Positions 20,024 to 27,692 of a stretch of 45,784 nucleotides of DNA are shown here, in pieces. Numbering within the stretch: the first letter of the stretch is position 1; each line of letters opens with the position of its first letter. The position numbers and the translations under genes are program-made. This DNA is from a virus. The stretch is from the IMG/VR virus record IMGVR_UViG_3300028920_000110, positions 1 through 45,784 of that record; one strand, given 5' to 3'. The notes beneath the pieces are model-generated. The model saw only the letters and a list, made by a program, of their open reading frames with translations. It had not been told where the DNA came from and searched no databases.

Positions 20024-22075
20024 ATGCTACAGATTGATGGTCCTTCGGACTATAGAAAAAGGGTTAAGTTCAAGGATGGTAAGCGAGAAGAGCTTATTAA
20101 ATACCTTGACGAGCAATACACCAAGTGCATTGCTGATAGACGGCCCCTGATTGAAAAGTGTAAGGCATGGAGCGAACAGGCTAACTCTAGGCGTAAGCGC
20201 CCGGATGCTAGTCCAGATTCCTCCGATGTCGATATGCCGCTTACCAGGAAGCGTATGACGCAAAACTCCGCTCGACTTAAGAACCCGCTGTTACAGCAGG
20301 AAACCTTCTTTGCCACCAGGCCGAGGAACGCCAAGGAAGAGGCCGCTAAGCTTGCGAAGTCTGTTGAGAAGGCTCTCGACTACATGGTTGACCGCATCGA
20401 CGTTCGCGCACTACTTGACGAGTGGATTGAGCAATTTCAGGTATTTCCATTTGGTGTTATTAAAACTCCATTTGTTTACGTCCGCGAAAAAGTAAATAGG
20501 TGGCAGGAGATTGACGCCGCATCGCACGAACAGATTATGTCAGACAAGCTTAATGAAGTTCCTGAAGCTAAAAAGCTACTCACCATGGAGCGCGATCTCG
20601 GCAATGGCGAAATAAAATACTATGTAGAGATTGATGCTTGGCTTGATACCAAGGTTGGGTGTTTCCCTGAAGTTGTGCCATTCGAAGATTTCATTGTTCC
20701 GATGGGGACCAAGGACATTGAATCGGCAGATATTATTTTTCACAGGATTCATCTCAGCAAACAGGCTGTTAAAGACAGGGTGAGAGAAGGAATCTACGAC
20801 AAAGAGTATGATGGCGAAAAGGTCATTGAAAGAATTGGCAAGCCATCTGAAGAGCCGGAACGACTCATGCTTCCCATCAACGCGCCGCATGATAGCGGAG
20901 AAATGCAGGAAAGCAATAAGTTTTATTACGGCATTCTTGAGACTTACGTAAGATTTGATGTTGATGGTGATGATGAAGAGGAAGAGATTCTTGTAACCTA
21001 CGAGCCGAAGAGTAAAACTATTCTTCGTGCTGACTACAACGGCTTCCATTCATATCGCCGCCCGTTTATTGTTCATCAGTATAAAAAGGTTGTTGGCAGC
21101 ATCTTTGGTGATCCGCTAACTTTTATGCTTGAGCCACTCCACGTCGCAAATTCGGCATCAGTTAATCAGCGCCTCGACGCCGCTTCGCTGGCTAACAAGA
21201 TTACGCTGTTTGTCCCCGAAGGATCAAAGATCCAGCGTATTCTTAGCCGAGGGGACATTACCGCTTCGGTTTACGAGATAGACTTTGATCCTAGCGACAT
21301 CTTCCAGTTCGCTATCAAGCCTTCGTTCAATCAGCTTCCTGATCTTGAAATGCGTTTTGAACAATCTGCTGATGAGATTGCGTCTTTGAATCCGTATTCA
21401 TTTGGTCGGGAACAGAGCGAGCGCCCCGTTGCTTCAGGCATGATCACCATTATTGAGGAATCTAAACAGCCTCAATACGATATGCTTGAGTCCTTCCGTG
21501 GCAAGCTTTCGCTCCTTGCCAAGCATATGCTTAGCAGGTATAAGCAGTTCTATCCTGAAGGCTTGGTGTATTACACCTATGGTAATGACGAGGAGGACAA
21601 CGAGCTACTTAAACAAGTTATGCAATGGCCGGATGGCCTAATTGAAAATGACGTAATTATCGAGACCAGAGCATCTAGCTCACAGATGAGCAAGACCATG
21701 CGCAAGCAAGAAGTTGTTGCGCTGATGGACAAGCTTCCCCAGTATCAGAGCACTCTCATGGGCTTGGCACAGGCTGCATCGGATGTTATGAATCCTGCTG
21801 CACCGGTTGCCGGTCAGTTACTTATGTCGTTCTGGGCAGGGCTTGATTATATGCTCAAAGAACTTGAGGTTCCGAATAAGGACGTCATCAATCCAAACTT
21901 GGGAGAGGCACTAGATTATGGTAAGAGAGTTCAGCAAGAGATTATGGGACTTCGTCAAGAGAATATGCAGCTTAAAGGTATTCTCACTAACCTACAGGGT
22001 GGAACTCCCAACGTACCGGCTGGAGTTGGAGGACCAGAACTTCCTGGACAGCCTCAGCAGGCACCAGGCGTATAG
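20024..22075 (+). CDS. Portal protein
   Basis: A 683-residue protein in the portal position. It fits the large podovirus portal type: basic N-terminal region with SRRKRPDASPDSSD, a long wing and stem region with LEPLHVANSASVNQRLD, the FGREQSERPVASGM segment (about 465-480) and a Gln/Pro-rich C-terminus. The portal forms the 12-fold ring at one capsid vertex through which DNA is packaged and ejected. I chose the ATG at 20024 (AGGA nine bases upstream) over the in-frame TTG at 20015. The helical C-terminal barrel region (DYGKRVQQEIMGLRQENMQL, about 620-655) supports the call. Confidence 0.82.
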   Translation: MLQIDGPSDYRKRVKFKDGKREELIKYLDEQYTKCIADRRPLIEKCKAWSEQANSRRKRPDASPDSSDVDMPLTRKRMTQNSARLKNPLLQQETFFATRPRNAKEEAAKLAKSVEKALDYMVDRIDVRALLDEWIEQFQVFPFGVIKTPFVYVREKVNRWQEIDAASHEQIMSDKLNEVPEAKKLLTMERDLGNGEIKYYVEIDAWLDTKVGCFPEVVPFEDFIVPMGTKDIESADIIFHRIHLSKQAVKDRVREGIYDKEYDGEKVIERIGKPSEEPERLMLPINAPHDSGEMQESNKFYYGILETYVRFDVDGDDEEEEILVTYEPKSKTILRADYNGFHSYRRPFIVHQYKKVVGSIFGDPLTFMLEPLHVANSASVNQRLDAASLANKITLFVPEGSKIQRILSRGDITASVYEIDFDPSDIFQFAIKPSFNQLPDLEMRFEQSADEIASLNPYSFGREQSERPVASGMITIIEESKQPQYDMLESFRGKLSLLAKHMLSRYKQFYPEGLVYYTYGNDEEDNELLKQVMQWPDGLIENDVIIETRASSSQMSKTMRKQEVVALMDKLPQYQSTLMGLAQAASDVMNPAAPVAGQLLMSFWAGLDYMLKELEVPNKDVINPNLGEALDYGKRVQQEIMGLRQENMQLKGILTNLQGGTPNVPAGVGGPELPGQPQQAPGV

Positions 22076-22094
22076 GGATTTGTGTATTTGGATT

Positions 22095-22241
22095 ATGAAT
22101 AAAAGAGTTAGTGTTATCAATAAAATGAGCGCAGAGCATTTTAAGGATAAAGAAAATATGGAGGTTTTACGTGGAAAGTTAGTTGCGTACAACGGTATCT
22201 TGAAGAATTTGGTAGCTAATACAACCTTAGAAATGGAGTAA
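22095..22241 (+). CDS. Small protein, 48 aa
   Basis: The frame MNKRVSVINKMSAEHF... continues through a helical, lysine-rich sequence to a stop at 22241, three bases before the scaffold start and inside its GGAG. No good Shine-Dalgarno lies upstream of 22095; an internal ATG at 22125 is possible. It fills the gap after the portal gene. Function unknown. Confidence 0.45.
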   Translation: MNKRVSVINKMSAEHFKDKENMEVLRGKLVAYNGILKNLVANTTLEME

Positions 22242-22244
22242 GAG

Positions 22245-23066
22245 ATGACGGATGAAGGTAAAAATCCAGAAGCGCCACAGGGTGAACAGCCTGATGCGGC
22301 GGCTTCAACAGTAGAAAGAGTAGACACCCCAGGACAATCGGTTGACACAAGCTTTGTTGATCAAGCGATTGCTGACGTGACCCCGCCTCCCGCGCCGGCC
22401 CCCACGTCTCCACCGATGCCTGCCCCTACTGCCCCAATCCCCGAGGGTCCGCCCCCTGGGATCAACCCTGACCTTGAATACATGGTCAAGCAGCCCCGTG
22501 AATTCGTTCGTGCGATTATCCAAGAGGCAATCAACAACGAAGTCATGCCGGGTATTGCGTCGAGCCAAAAGATTGCGGGATCTGTTGAGAACTTCTTGAC
22601 TAGTAGCGCTGAGGCTGAAACTCATATCGCTGCTAGCAGAATGAAAGAGATGACTCAGAAAGTGTTGGGTGCTGACGAGGATTATCGTTCTAATTCGGAT
22701 CTTCGGAAACGAATTAACAATTCCCTCAAAGAGCAGCTTACTAATGCTAAGAGCCGCGCCATGAATGGCGACTTCACTAATCTGAAAAACCTCTCGAATT
22801 TTGGACCTGAGCACTATGAAGCGATCCTTCTTGCTACTAAGAGACTTAGTGGTATTCCGGCGACGAGTTCTGTACCGGCGACCACATACCAACCCTCTTC
22901 GTATACAGAAGGTGTTACTGGCGCTCCTGCTGGTGACGGTGGTGTGGAACTTACGCCTGATGACGAGCTTGTTATTGCCGCCTATGAGCGGACACGGCCC
23001 GGTTATCGGGATAAGTACATCAAAATGAAGCAGGAAGCCATCCAGCGTGGTGATTGGGAATTTTAA
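22245..23066 (+). CDS. Probable scaffolding protein
   Basis: 273 residues. It has an acidic disordered N-terminus with a Pro-rich run (about 45-70), a helical central region (about 80-200) with FVRAIIQEAINNEV and RKRINNSLKEQLTNAKSRAM, and a charged C-terminus (YRDKYIKMKQEAIQRGDWEF) of the sort that binds capsid subunits. The position between portal and capsid, and this composition, are classic for internal scaffolds, which organise procapsid assembly and then leave or are cleaved. There is no sequence signature for the class, so confidence is moderate. Confidence 0.6.
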   Translation: MTDEGKNPEAPQGEQPDAAASTVERVDTPGQSVDTSFVDQAIADVTPPPAPAPTSPPMPAPTAPIPEGPPPGINPDLEYMVKQPREFVRAIIQEAINNEVMPGIASSQKIAGSVENFLTSSAEAETHIAASRMKEMTQKVLGADEDYRSNSDLRKRINNSLKEQLTNAKSRAMNGDFTNLKNLSNFGPEHYEAILLATKRLSGIPATSSVPATTYQPSSYTEGVTGAPAGDGGVELTPDDELVIAAYERTRPGYRDKYIKMKQEAIQRGDWEF

Positions 23067-23075
23067 GGAGTAATC

Positions 23076-23618
23076 ATGGCTAACAACAAACCATCAGTTA
23101 AAGACTGGGAGAGAAATCCAGCTATCTCGCGTGCCGGGACCAAGGGGTTTAACCCCAACGAAGAGATCCCGAAAATGCTTAAAGCAGAGTTCGATTGGTT
23201 GAAGGACTTTGATTTTGCGATGTGTATTGCTAGCGATATTCCGACCGCCCTTTATGGTGGCTGGAAGCATCTGCTTGCAGAATACTTCGATGTTGAGAAC
23301 TTTAATGCGGCCATCGGCCTTCGCTTTGGCCTTAACGATGCGGACGGTGTGATCAAGCTGGAGGAAAATTATATTATGATTATGCCTACAGCGGAAGCTA
23401 AGAGAGTGCTCGACGAGCGTAACGATGCGTTCGAGGAGCACTACGAAAAGGTTACACGATCTTCTGGCATCTACACTGACAAGAACGACCCTGACGGTCG
23501 TAAGTTGCAGGATAGAATGATCGAGAAGCATCCGGATAGTTTTGGTTTGGAAGAGGAACAGTTTTCTGTTGGCACCTCCAAAAAGCGAGGACCGGGTAGG
23601 CCGCCAAAAGAAAAATAA
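23076..23618 (+). CDS. Hypothetical protein with C-terminal AT-hook-like tail, 180 aa
   Basis: A mixed alpha/beta protein that ends in KKRGPGRPPKEK, whose GRP core matches an AT-hook minor-groove-binding motif. The central part (DIPTALYGGWKHLLAEYF) is unrecognised. It is flanked by scaffold and decoration candidates, so it may be a head-associated protein that contacts DNA. The tail may also simply be a charged linker. Confidence 0.6.
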   Translation: MANNKPSVKDWERNPAISRAGTKGFNPNEEIPKMLKAEFDWLKDFDFAMCIASDIPTALYGGWKHLLAEYFDVENFNAAIGLRFGLNDADGVIKLEENYIMIMPTAEAKRVLDERNDAFEEHYEKVTRSSGIYTDKNDPDGRKLQDRMIEKHPDSFGLEEEQFSVGTSKKRGPGRPPKEK

Positions 23619-23629
23619 GGAGAAATATA

Positions 23630-24130
23630 ATGGCCGCTAAATCTTGGGACAAACTTCAGCCCACCGCTCGTGGTGCTGGTGGTGAAGTCCTTCCGGTTTA
23701 TAAATTCCCGGAAGCAGCTAGTCAAAGCTATAAAGCTGGTGCTGTTGTGGAACTTGTTGCTGGAAAAGTGACTGCTTGTGACAACGGCGCTGCTCGCATT
23801 CTTGGCATTGTTCAGCAAGACGCCTCTGGTACTACTGATACTGATGCCTATGTTGAGGTTTTCCGCCCTGGTGATCTCATTGAAATGGGTTGCGTTGACG
23901 CTGCCGCTACCGATGTTTTGGTTGCTGCAAGTGGTCTTAAGGCCGGTTATACTTATGCTGTTGCTATTAATGGCGACGGCGTTTGCAATGCCGATCTTAA
24001 TACCGAAAATGCATTGACTGAGGAACTTGTTTTCGTTCAGCCGATCTATGATGTGAACGGAGACTCAACTTACCGTGGAGTGTTTGTGTTGGAAAGCCTG
24101 GCACCTAACCTCCAGGGTGGAACGGCGTAA
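23630..24130 (+). CDS. Probable capsid decoration or stabilising protein
   Basis: 166 residues of beta-rich, Gly/Ala/Val-rich sequence (PVYKFPEAASQSYKAGAVVE; AARILGIVQQDASG; YVEVFRPGDLIEMG) ending in YRGVFVLESLA. The composition and location directly before the major capsid gene resemble small beta-barrel head-decoration proteins such as the DUF2190 type. AGGAG precedes the start. Inference from composition and position. Confidence 0.55.
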   Translation: MAAKSWDKLQPTARGAGGEVLPVYKFPEAASQSYKAGAVVELVAGKVTACDNGAARILGIVQQDASGTTDTDAYVEVFRPGDLIEMGCVDAAATDVLVAASGLKAGYTYAVAINGDGVCNADLNTENALTEELVFVQPIYDVNGDSTYRGVFVLESLAPNLQGGTA

Positions 24131-24140
24131 GGAGTAAACC

Positions 24141-25043
24141 ATGAATAACACTTATCGTTTCGCTAAGTCGGTTGCTCTGGTTGACTATATGGACCCGTTC
24201 CGCCAAAACCAGGACAACTATACGTGGGGATGGGAAAGTATTTCCACTAAGAAATCCACCAACCGTGCGACCGAACAGGTCTTCTCGTTCGGTGGTCTCC
24301 CGGCTGCGATGCAGACCGGCGAGTTGCAGCCGATCTTCTACGCTGACATGAGCGAGCAGGCAGCGACCACGTTCACCGTGAACAAGTTCACGCTTGCCAC
24401 CATGTTCTCGTATGAGTTCCTGAAGGATGCGTACCATCTGCCCGACATGATGTCTGAGGCGGGAACCGCCGCTGGTGAGTCCCACTCCTTTATCAAGGAT
24501 CAGGCTATGGCCGCTCCGCTGAACCGCGCGTTCAACTCTTCGTACACCATGTACGACGATGTTGAGCTTTGCGGAACCCACACACTCGACTCTGGTGACA
24601 GCTACGTGAATAAACTCACCACGGCTTCCATCAGCTACGACAACGTGTGGCTCGGTGTCAATCACTTCGAAACCACGCCTCTGTCTCAGAGCGGTCTGTA
24701 CATCACGGATACTCCTGAGTATATCCTGTACCACCCCTCTAAGCACAAAGAGGTTAGGGCCATCCTTGAAAGTGACAAGGAGCCTGGCACCGCTGATAAC
24801 GACAAGAACACGCTGAAGGATTACAACCTGAAGCCTCTGCCCTGTCGTCATCTTTCCACTACGACAAACTGGTTTATCGTGGGTAGCAAGTTCAAGAAGG
24901 ACTTCCTGTGCATCGAGCGCGAGACTCCTCAGACTGCCACCGACGACGACTTTGATCGTATGGGCATGAAGTTCCGGTCCCATCAGCGCTTTGCCGTTGG
25001 TATCCGTGACTTCTTCTGGATCGTCGGCAACGTCGGCGTGTAA
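24141..25043 (+). CDS. Major capsid protein (HK97 fold)
   Basis: 300 residues in the expected position. It shows features of the small HK97-type coat proteins: N-arm with a WGWESIS segment, an E-loop-like stretch (FYADMSEQAATTFTVNKFTL), a spine helix around SFIKDQAMAAPLNRAF and a C-terminal P-domain strand HQRFAVGIRDFFWIVGNVGV. The codons are markedly more GC-rich at third positions than the neighbours, consistent with high expression. A strong hairpin terminator follows at 25059. The GroES-like protein encoded at 14441 is a likely folding partner. Confidence 0.82.
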   Translation: MNNTYRFAKSVALVDYMDPFRQNQDNYTWGWESISTKKSTNRATEQVFSFGGLPAAMQTGELQPIFYADMSEQAATTFTVNKFTLATMFSYEFLKDAYHLPDMMSEAGTAAGESHSFIKDQAMAAPLNRAFNSSYTMYDDVELCGTHTLDSGDSYVNKLTTASISYDNVWLGVNHFETTPLSQSGLYITDTPEYILYHPSKHKEVRAILESDKEPGTADNDKNTLKDYNLKPLPCRHLSTTTNWFIVGSKFKKDFLCIERETPQTATDDDFDRMGMKFRSHQRFAVGIRDFFWIVGNVGV

Positions 25044-25058
25044 TTTAATCTAATGCTG

Positions 25059-25090
25059 CGGGGGCGGTTGCCGCCGCCCCCGTGCTTCTT
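25059..25090 (+). terminator. Strong hairpin terminator after the capsid gene
   Basis: CGGGGGCGG (25059-25067) pairs perfectly with CCGCCCCCG (25074-25082) around a 6-base loop, giving nine GC pairs. The downstream tract TGCTTCTT is only moderately T-rich, so partial read-through is likely. This would set capsid message above the downstream genes. Confidence 0.75.
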
Positions 25091-25107
25091 AGAAAGGAAG
25101 TGGCATA

Positions 25108-25641
25108 ATGGCACGATATACTCATTTTGATGGGATCTCCTCGAAAGTGAACGGATTTGCCGTTGGCGCGCAGGGGAGCGAAGTTTCGATTTGCAGTCAG
25201 GCTGGAGTTCTTGCTCAGGCTGGCGAACCTCTTCGGGCTTATACAAAAAAGATTTCCATTGGCTTTGCCGATGGTACTACTGAAACCGATACCGGGTGGG
25301 ATGTTCCTTCCAATGCAGTTGTTTTGGGTGTTTATGTTAACGTTACTACTGCGGAAGCAACTGGTGCAGACAAAACCATCGACGTTGGTACTGGTGGAAC
25401 CTCTGATGACCCAAACGGGTTTCTTGACGGTGTTAGCGTTGCTTCTACTGGCCTTGTTAAAGGTACGCTTGCAAATGGCGCGGTTACCCTTGGCGCTCTT
25501 CTGAAGATCGCTGATGGGACAACTGACGTTCCTGAGCCTAATGTTTCTGCGGCTGGTGATTCCGTTACTTGGACTCCAGGATCTAATGACTTTGCTGAGT
25601 TGGCGGCTGATATTTATTTCGTTTATGTCTTGCTGTCGTAA
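25108..25641 (+). CDS. Beta-rich structural protein, 177 aa
   Basis: Gly/Ala/Thr/Val-rich beta sequence (KTIDVGTGGTSDDPNGF, GDSVTWTPGSNDFAELA) starting after AAAGGAAG. It resembles head-fibre or decoration proteins encoded just after the capsid in many podoviruses. No named family can be assigned from reading alone. Confidence 0.55.
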   Translation: MARYTHFDGISSKVNGFAVGAQGSEVSICSQAGVLAQAGEPLRAYTKKISIGFADGTTETDTGWDVPSNAVVLGVYVNVTTAEATGADKTIDVGTGGTSDDPNGFLDGVSVASTGLVKGTLANGAVTLGALLKIADGTTDVPEPNVSAAGDSVTWTPGSNDFAELAADIYFVYVLLS

Positions 25642-25652
25642 GGTGGTTTGTT

Positions 25653-26045
25653 ATGTCTAGTTCTAGAGTAAACCCACCTGTTATCAAAGCCCTTGAAGGT
25701 ACAGCGCTTGCTCAAGATGCAGACGCAACTGGTGAATGGATTGATGTGAGCGCCTGGACTGACAAAAGGGTTTCAGTACAAGTTGACGGTGCTAACACTG
25801 ACTATGATCTTGAGATGCACATTTCACCCAAACACTACTATGAGTTGAATAATATGGCAGCAACCACAGAAGACTATGAGGTTGTTTCGCTTCTTGAGGC
25901 AAACAATGTGCAGACTCTAACCAGTATTGATGCTGAAGATGTAGATGAGTTGCAGAGACCATTTCGTTCAGTTCGTTTTGTTCTCGGTAATGATTCTGCA
26001 ACAGCTCTTACTGAGTACGAAGTATTTATTGAGGGCTGGTCGTAA
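25653..26045 (+). CDS. Hypothetical structural protein, 130 aa
   Basis: A beta-sandwich-like sequence (TGEWIDVSAWTDKRVSVQVD, SVRFVLGNDSATALTEYEVF), acidic, with no cysteines. It probably decorates the head or belongs to a fibre. Its stop overlaps the next start as TAATG. Confidence 0.55.
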   Translation: MSSSRVNPPVIKALEGTALAQDADATGEWIDVSAWTDKRVSVQVDGANTDYDLEMHISPKHYYELNNMAATTEDYEVVSLLEANNVQTLTSIDAEDVDELQRPFRSVRFVLGNDSATALTEYEVFIEGWS

Positions 26046-26869
26046 TGAGACATACGCTGTTGCTGTCTGATATCCTTTCGTCTCGAAAGGGGGGTGGCGG
26101 TGGCGGGGACAGCCCCATCGAGCTACCGGTGCTTCACAGGGTCTCAACCACACAGACGGTCGGGCAACCGCTCACGTCGCCGTGGTTCGGCCAAACGTCA
26201 GTGGACGGGTACAGCGGCGACCTAGAATACGCGCCAACCGTTGTGAACGGAACCACCCTCGCTGGTCAGAACCCCGGAGTCACTATCCGCTGTGGGAACG
26301 ATGCCAACGATGGAACCAGAGTCTTTCTGGACATCGGCGGCTACCTCCCGCGCGAAGGCTTCCGGATGCAGGTGAGGGCGGCTTACATCGACAACAATGC
26401 CGAGGACAATCTGCGGTGGGGGCTTTGCGAGGAGCCGTTTACGAATGATACTCTGTCCAGCTACCCGAATCTGATCTACTGTCACTCAAGTAAGGTCAAT
26501 CACAAGATCAGCGTGTATTTCCTGGGAGATAAGGTCAACGATCCGCTGGCTTGGGATTCCGCGAATACCGACAATACGGTCGGTGCTCTGTTTGGCGCTT
26601 CGTGGCACATCTGGAATTGGGAGTACGACTTCTCGGACAAGGTCAAGTGTCAGCTATACCGGAGACAGGATTCCGCCCTCTGCCACTCAGGGACTATCGG
26701 CACCGGTTACGACATCTCCGGGCTGTCGTTCAATGGTGGCTCGCAGAACCTTCGATATTTCTGGTTTATGAACAGCAGGGCCTTCAACGTCTACTGCAAG
26801 CGTACCGAAATTCAACTGGTCTGGTTTGGGTCGCTGACGGACTCGTTCCCGGCCTACAATGCGTATTAG
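26045..26869 (+). CDS. GC-rich beta-sandwich protein, fibre or receptor-binding candidate
   Basis: 274 residues: a short N-terminal arm, a run of six glycines (about 17-22), then a beta-rich domain with many Trp/Tyr/Asn residues that looks like a lectin/concanavalin-type jelly roll (FRMQVRAAYID, WHIWNWEYDFSDKVKCQLY, RYFWFMNSRAF). The nucleotide composition is distinctly GC-richer than the genes on both sides, suggesting recent acquisition. A flexible linker followed by a sugar-binding-like domain suits a surface or fibre protein. Function is inferred. Confidence 0.58.
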   Translation: MRHTLLLSDILSSRKGGGGGGDSPIELPVLHRVSTTQTVGQPLTSPWFGQTSVDGYSGDLEYAPTVVNGTTLAGQNPGVTIRCGNDANDGTRVFLDIGGYLPREGFRMQVRAAYIDNNAEDNLRWGLCEEPFTNDTLSSYPNLIYCHSSKVNHKISVYFLGDKVNDPLAWDSANTDNTVGALFGASWHIWNWEYDFSDKVKCQLYRRQDSALCHSGTIGTGYDISGLSFNGGSQNLRYFWFMNSRAFNVYCKRTEIQLVWFGSLTDSFPAYNAY

Positions 26870-26882
26870 AAAGGGAAAAGAC

Positions 26883-27002
26883 ATGAGTAAGTTTGATAAA
26901 TTTATTGATTCATTGCCCCCGATTGTTAAGGGCTATTGTTTTGTTGTTTCGAGCGTTGTAACGCTTGTTGGTATTGGATATCTTGCGTCTAAGGTATTCT
27001 AA
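26883..27002 (+). CDS. Tiny membrane protein, 39 aa, holin cluster
   Basis: MSKFDKFIDSLPPIVKG followed by a hydrophobic segment YCFVVSSVVTLVGIGYLA and a short end. Its TAA shares bases with the next ATG (TAATG at 27000-27004). An AGGGAAAAG Shine-Dalgarno precedes it. It is the first of three consecutive membrane-protein genes and could be a holin-like or anti-holin peptide. Confidence 0.6.
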   Translation: MSKFDKFIDSLPPIVKGYCFVVSSVVTLVGIGYLASKVF

Positions 27003-27277
27003 TGTATAACATCCATTCCTTTATGAATTCGTGGAAGGGAGTCCTCAGTCTTATTGTTTCATTGATTGTAGTCATTACCTTTTTCTCTACTACTGTGGAA
27101 AACAAGATGGATGCTAAGATCAGCCTACACGAAGCCGAGGCAGAGGCAGAATACCAAAAGGATTTGGGTGAACTCAAAATTGATATTGAGGTTCTTAAAG
27201 AGGGCGTTAAGAACAATCAAGTCGCAACAAAGCATAATCAGGAACTTTTGGAAGAAATTTTGAGAAAGGTAGATTAA
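27002..27277 (+). CDS. Membrane-anchored coiled-coil protein, holin or i-spanin candidate
   Basis: 91 residues: a hydrophobic segment at about 14-30 (VLSLIVSLIVVITFFS), then an acidic helical stretch with heptads (EAEAEYQKDLGELKIDIEVLKEG). With the N-terminus inside, the helical part would face the periplasm, which is i-spanin topology, but no matching o-spanin lipoprotein was seen. Alternatively it is a regulator of the holin encoded next. Confidence 0.6.
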   Translation: MYNIHSFMNSWKGVLSLIVSLIVVITFFSTTVENKMDAKISLHEAEAEAEYQKDLGELKIDIEVLKEGVKNNQVATKHNQELLEEILRKVD

Positions 27278-27278
27278 C

Positions 27279-27692
27279 ATGGGATTCAACATTGCTAGCT
27301 TTATCGAAGGTATCTTTAAGCCAGCAGTTAAGCTCGTTGATGAGCTACATACTAGCAAGGAGGAGAAGGCTGCAATCAAGCTGGCTATGATGAATGCCCA
27401 AGCCGCTGCTTTTGCCAAGTTGGAAGAGTTGCGGTCTAATATTATTGTTGCAGAAGCAAACAGTAAGCATTTTCTTACTGCCAATTGGCGACCAATTACA
27501 ATGCTTTCGTTTGTGTTTATGCTAGTTTGGAACTACGCCGGTGTACCCATCTTGTCGTGGGTTTCAGCTTTGTTTGGTGGTCCCCCGGTTCCTCCGGTTG
27601 AACTTCCGGCTGGACTATGGGCTGTGATTACCACTGGACTTGGTGGGTACATTGGCGCTAGGACATACGAAAAAGTACAAGGGAAGCAGTAA
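27279..27692 (+). CDS. Holin of the 3TM family
   Basis: 137 residues. The N-terminal half is a soluble amphipathic region with EEKAAIKLAMMNAQAAAF. Then come the signature NWRPITMLSFVFMLVWNYAG (about 69-88), a short hydrophobic hairpin and GLWAVITTGLGGYIGARTYEK (about 112-132). This is the arrangement of the GTA/3TM holin family, whose members make the membrane lesions that release the endolysin. The endolysin gene is 15 kb downstream, so the lysis functions are split. Confidence 0.8.
   Translation: MGFNIASFIEGIFKPAVKLVDELHTSKEEKAAIKLAMMNAQAAAFAKLEELRSNIIVAEANSKHFLTANWRPITMLSFVFMLVWNYAGVPILSWVSALFGGPPVPPVELPAGLWAVITTGLGGYIGARTYEKVQGKQ

Noticed and set aside
20576-21049. 157-codon minus-strand frame
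   Set aside because: Antisense to the portal gene with no start signal.
24105-24983. 292-codon minus-strand frame
   Set aside because: Antisense to the major capsid gene; a by-product of its GC-rich third positions, without start signals.
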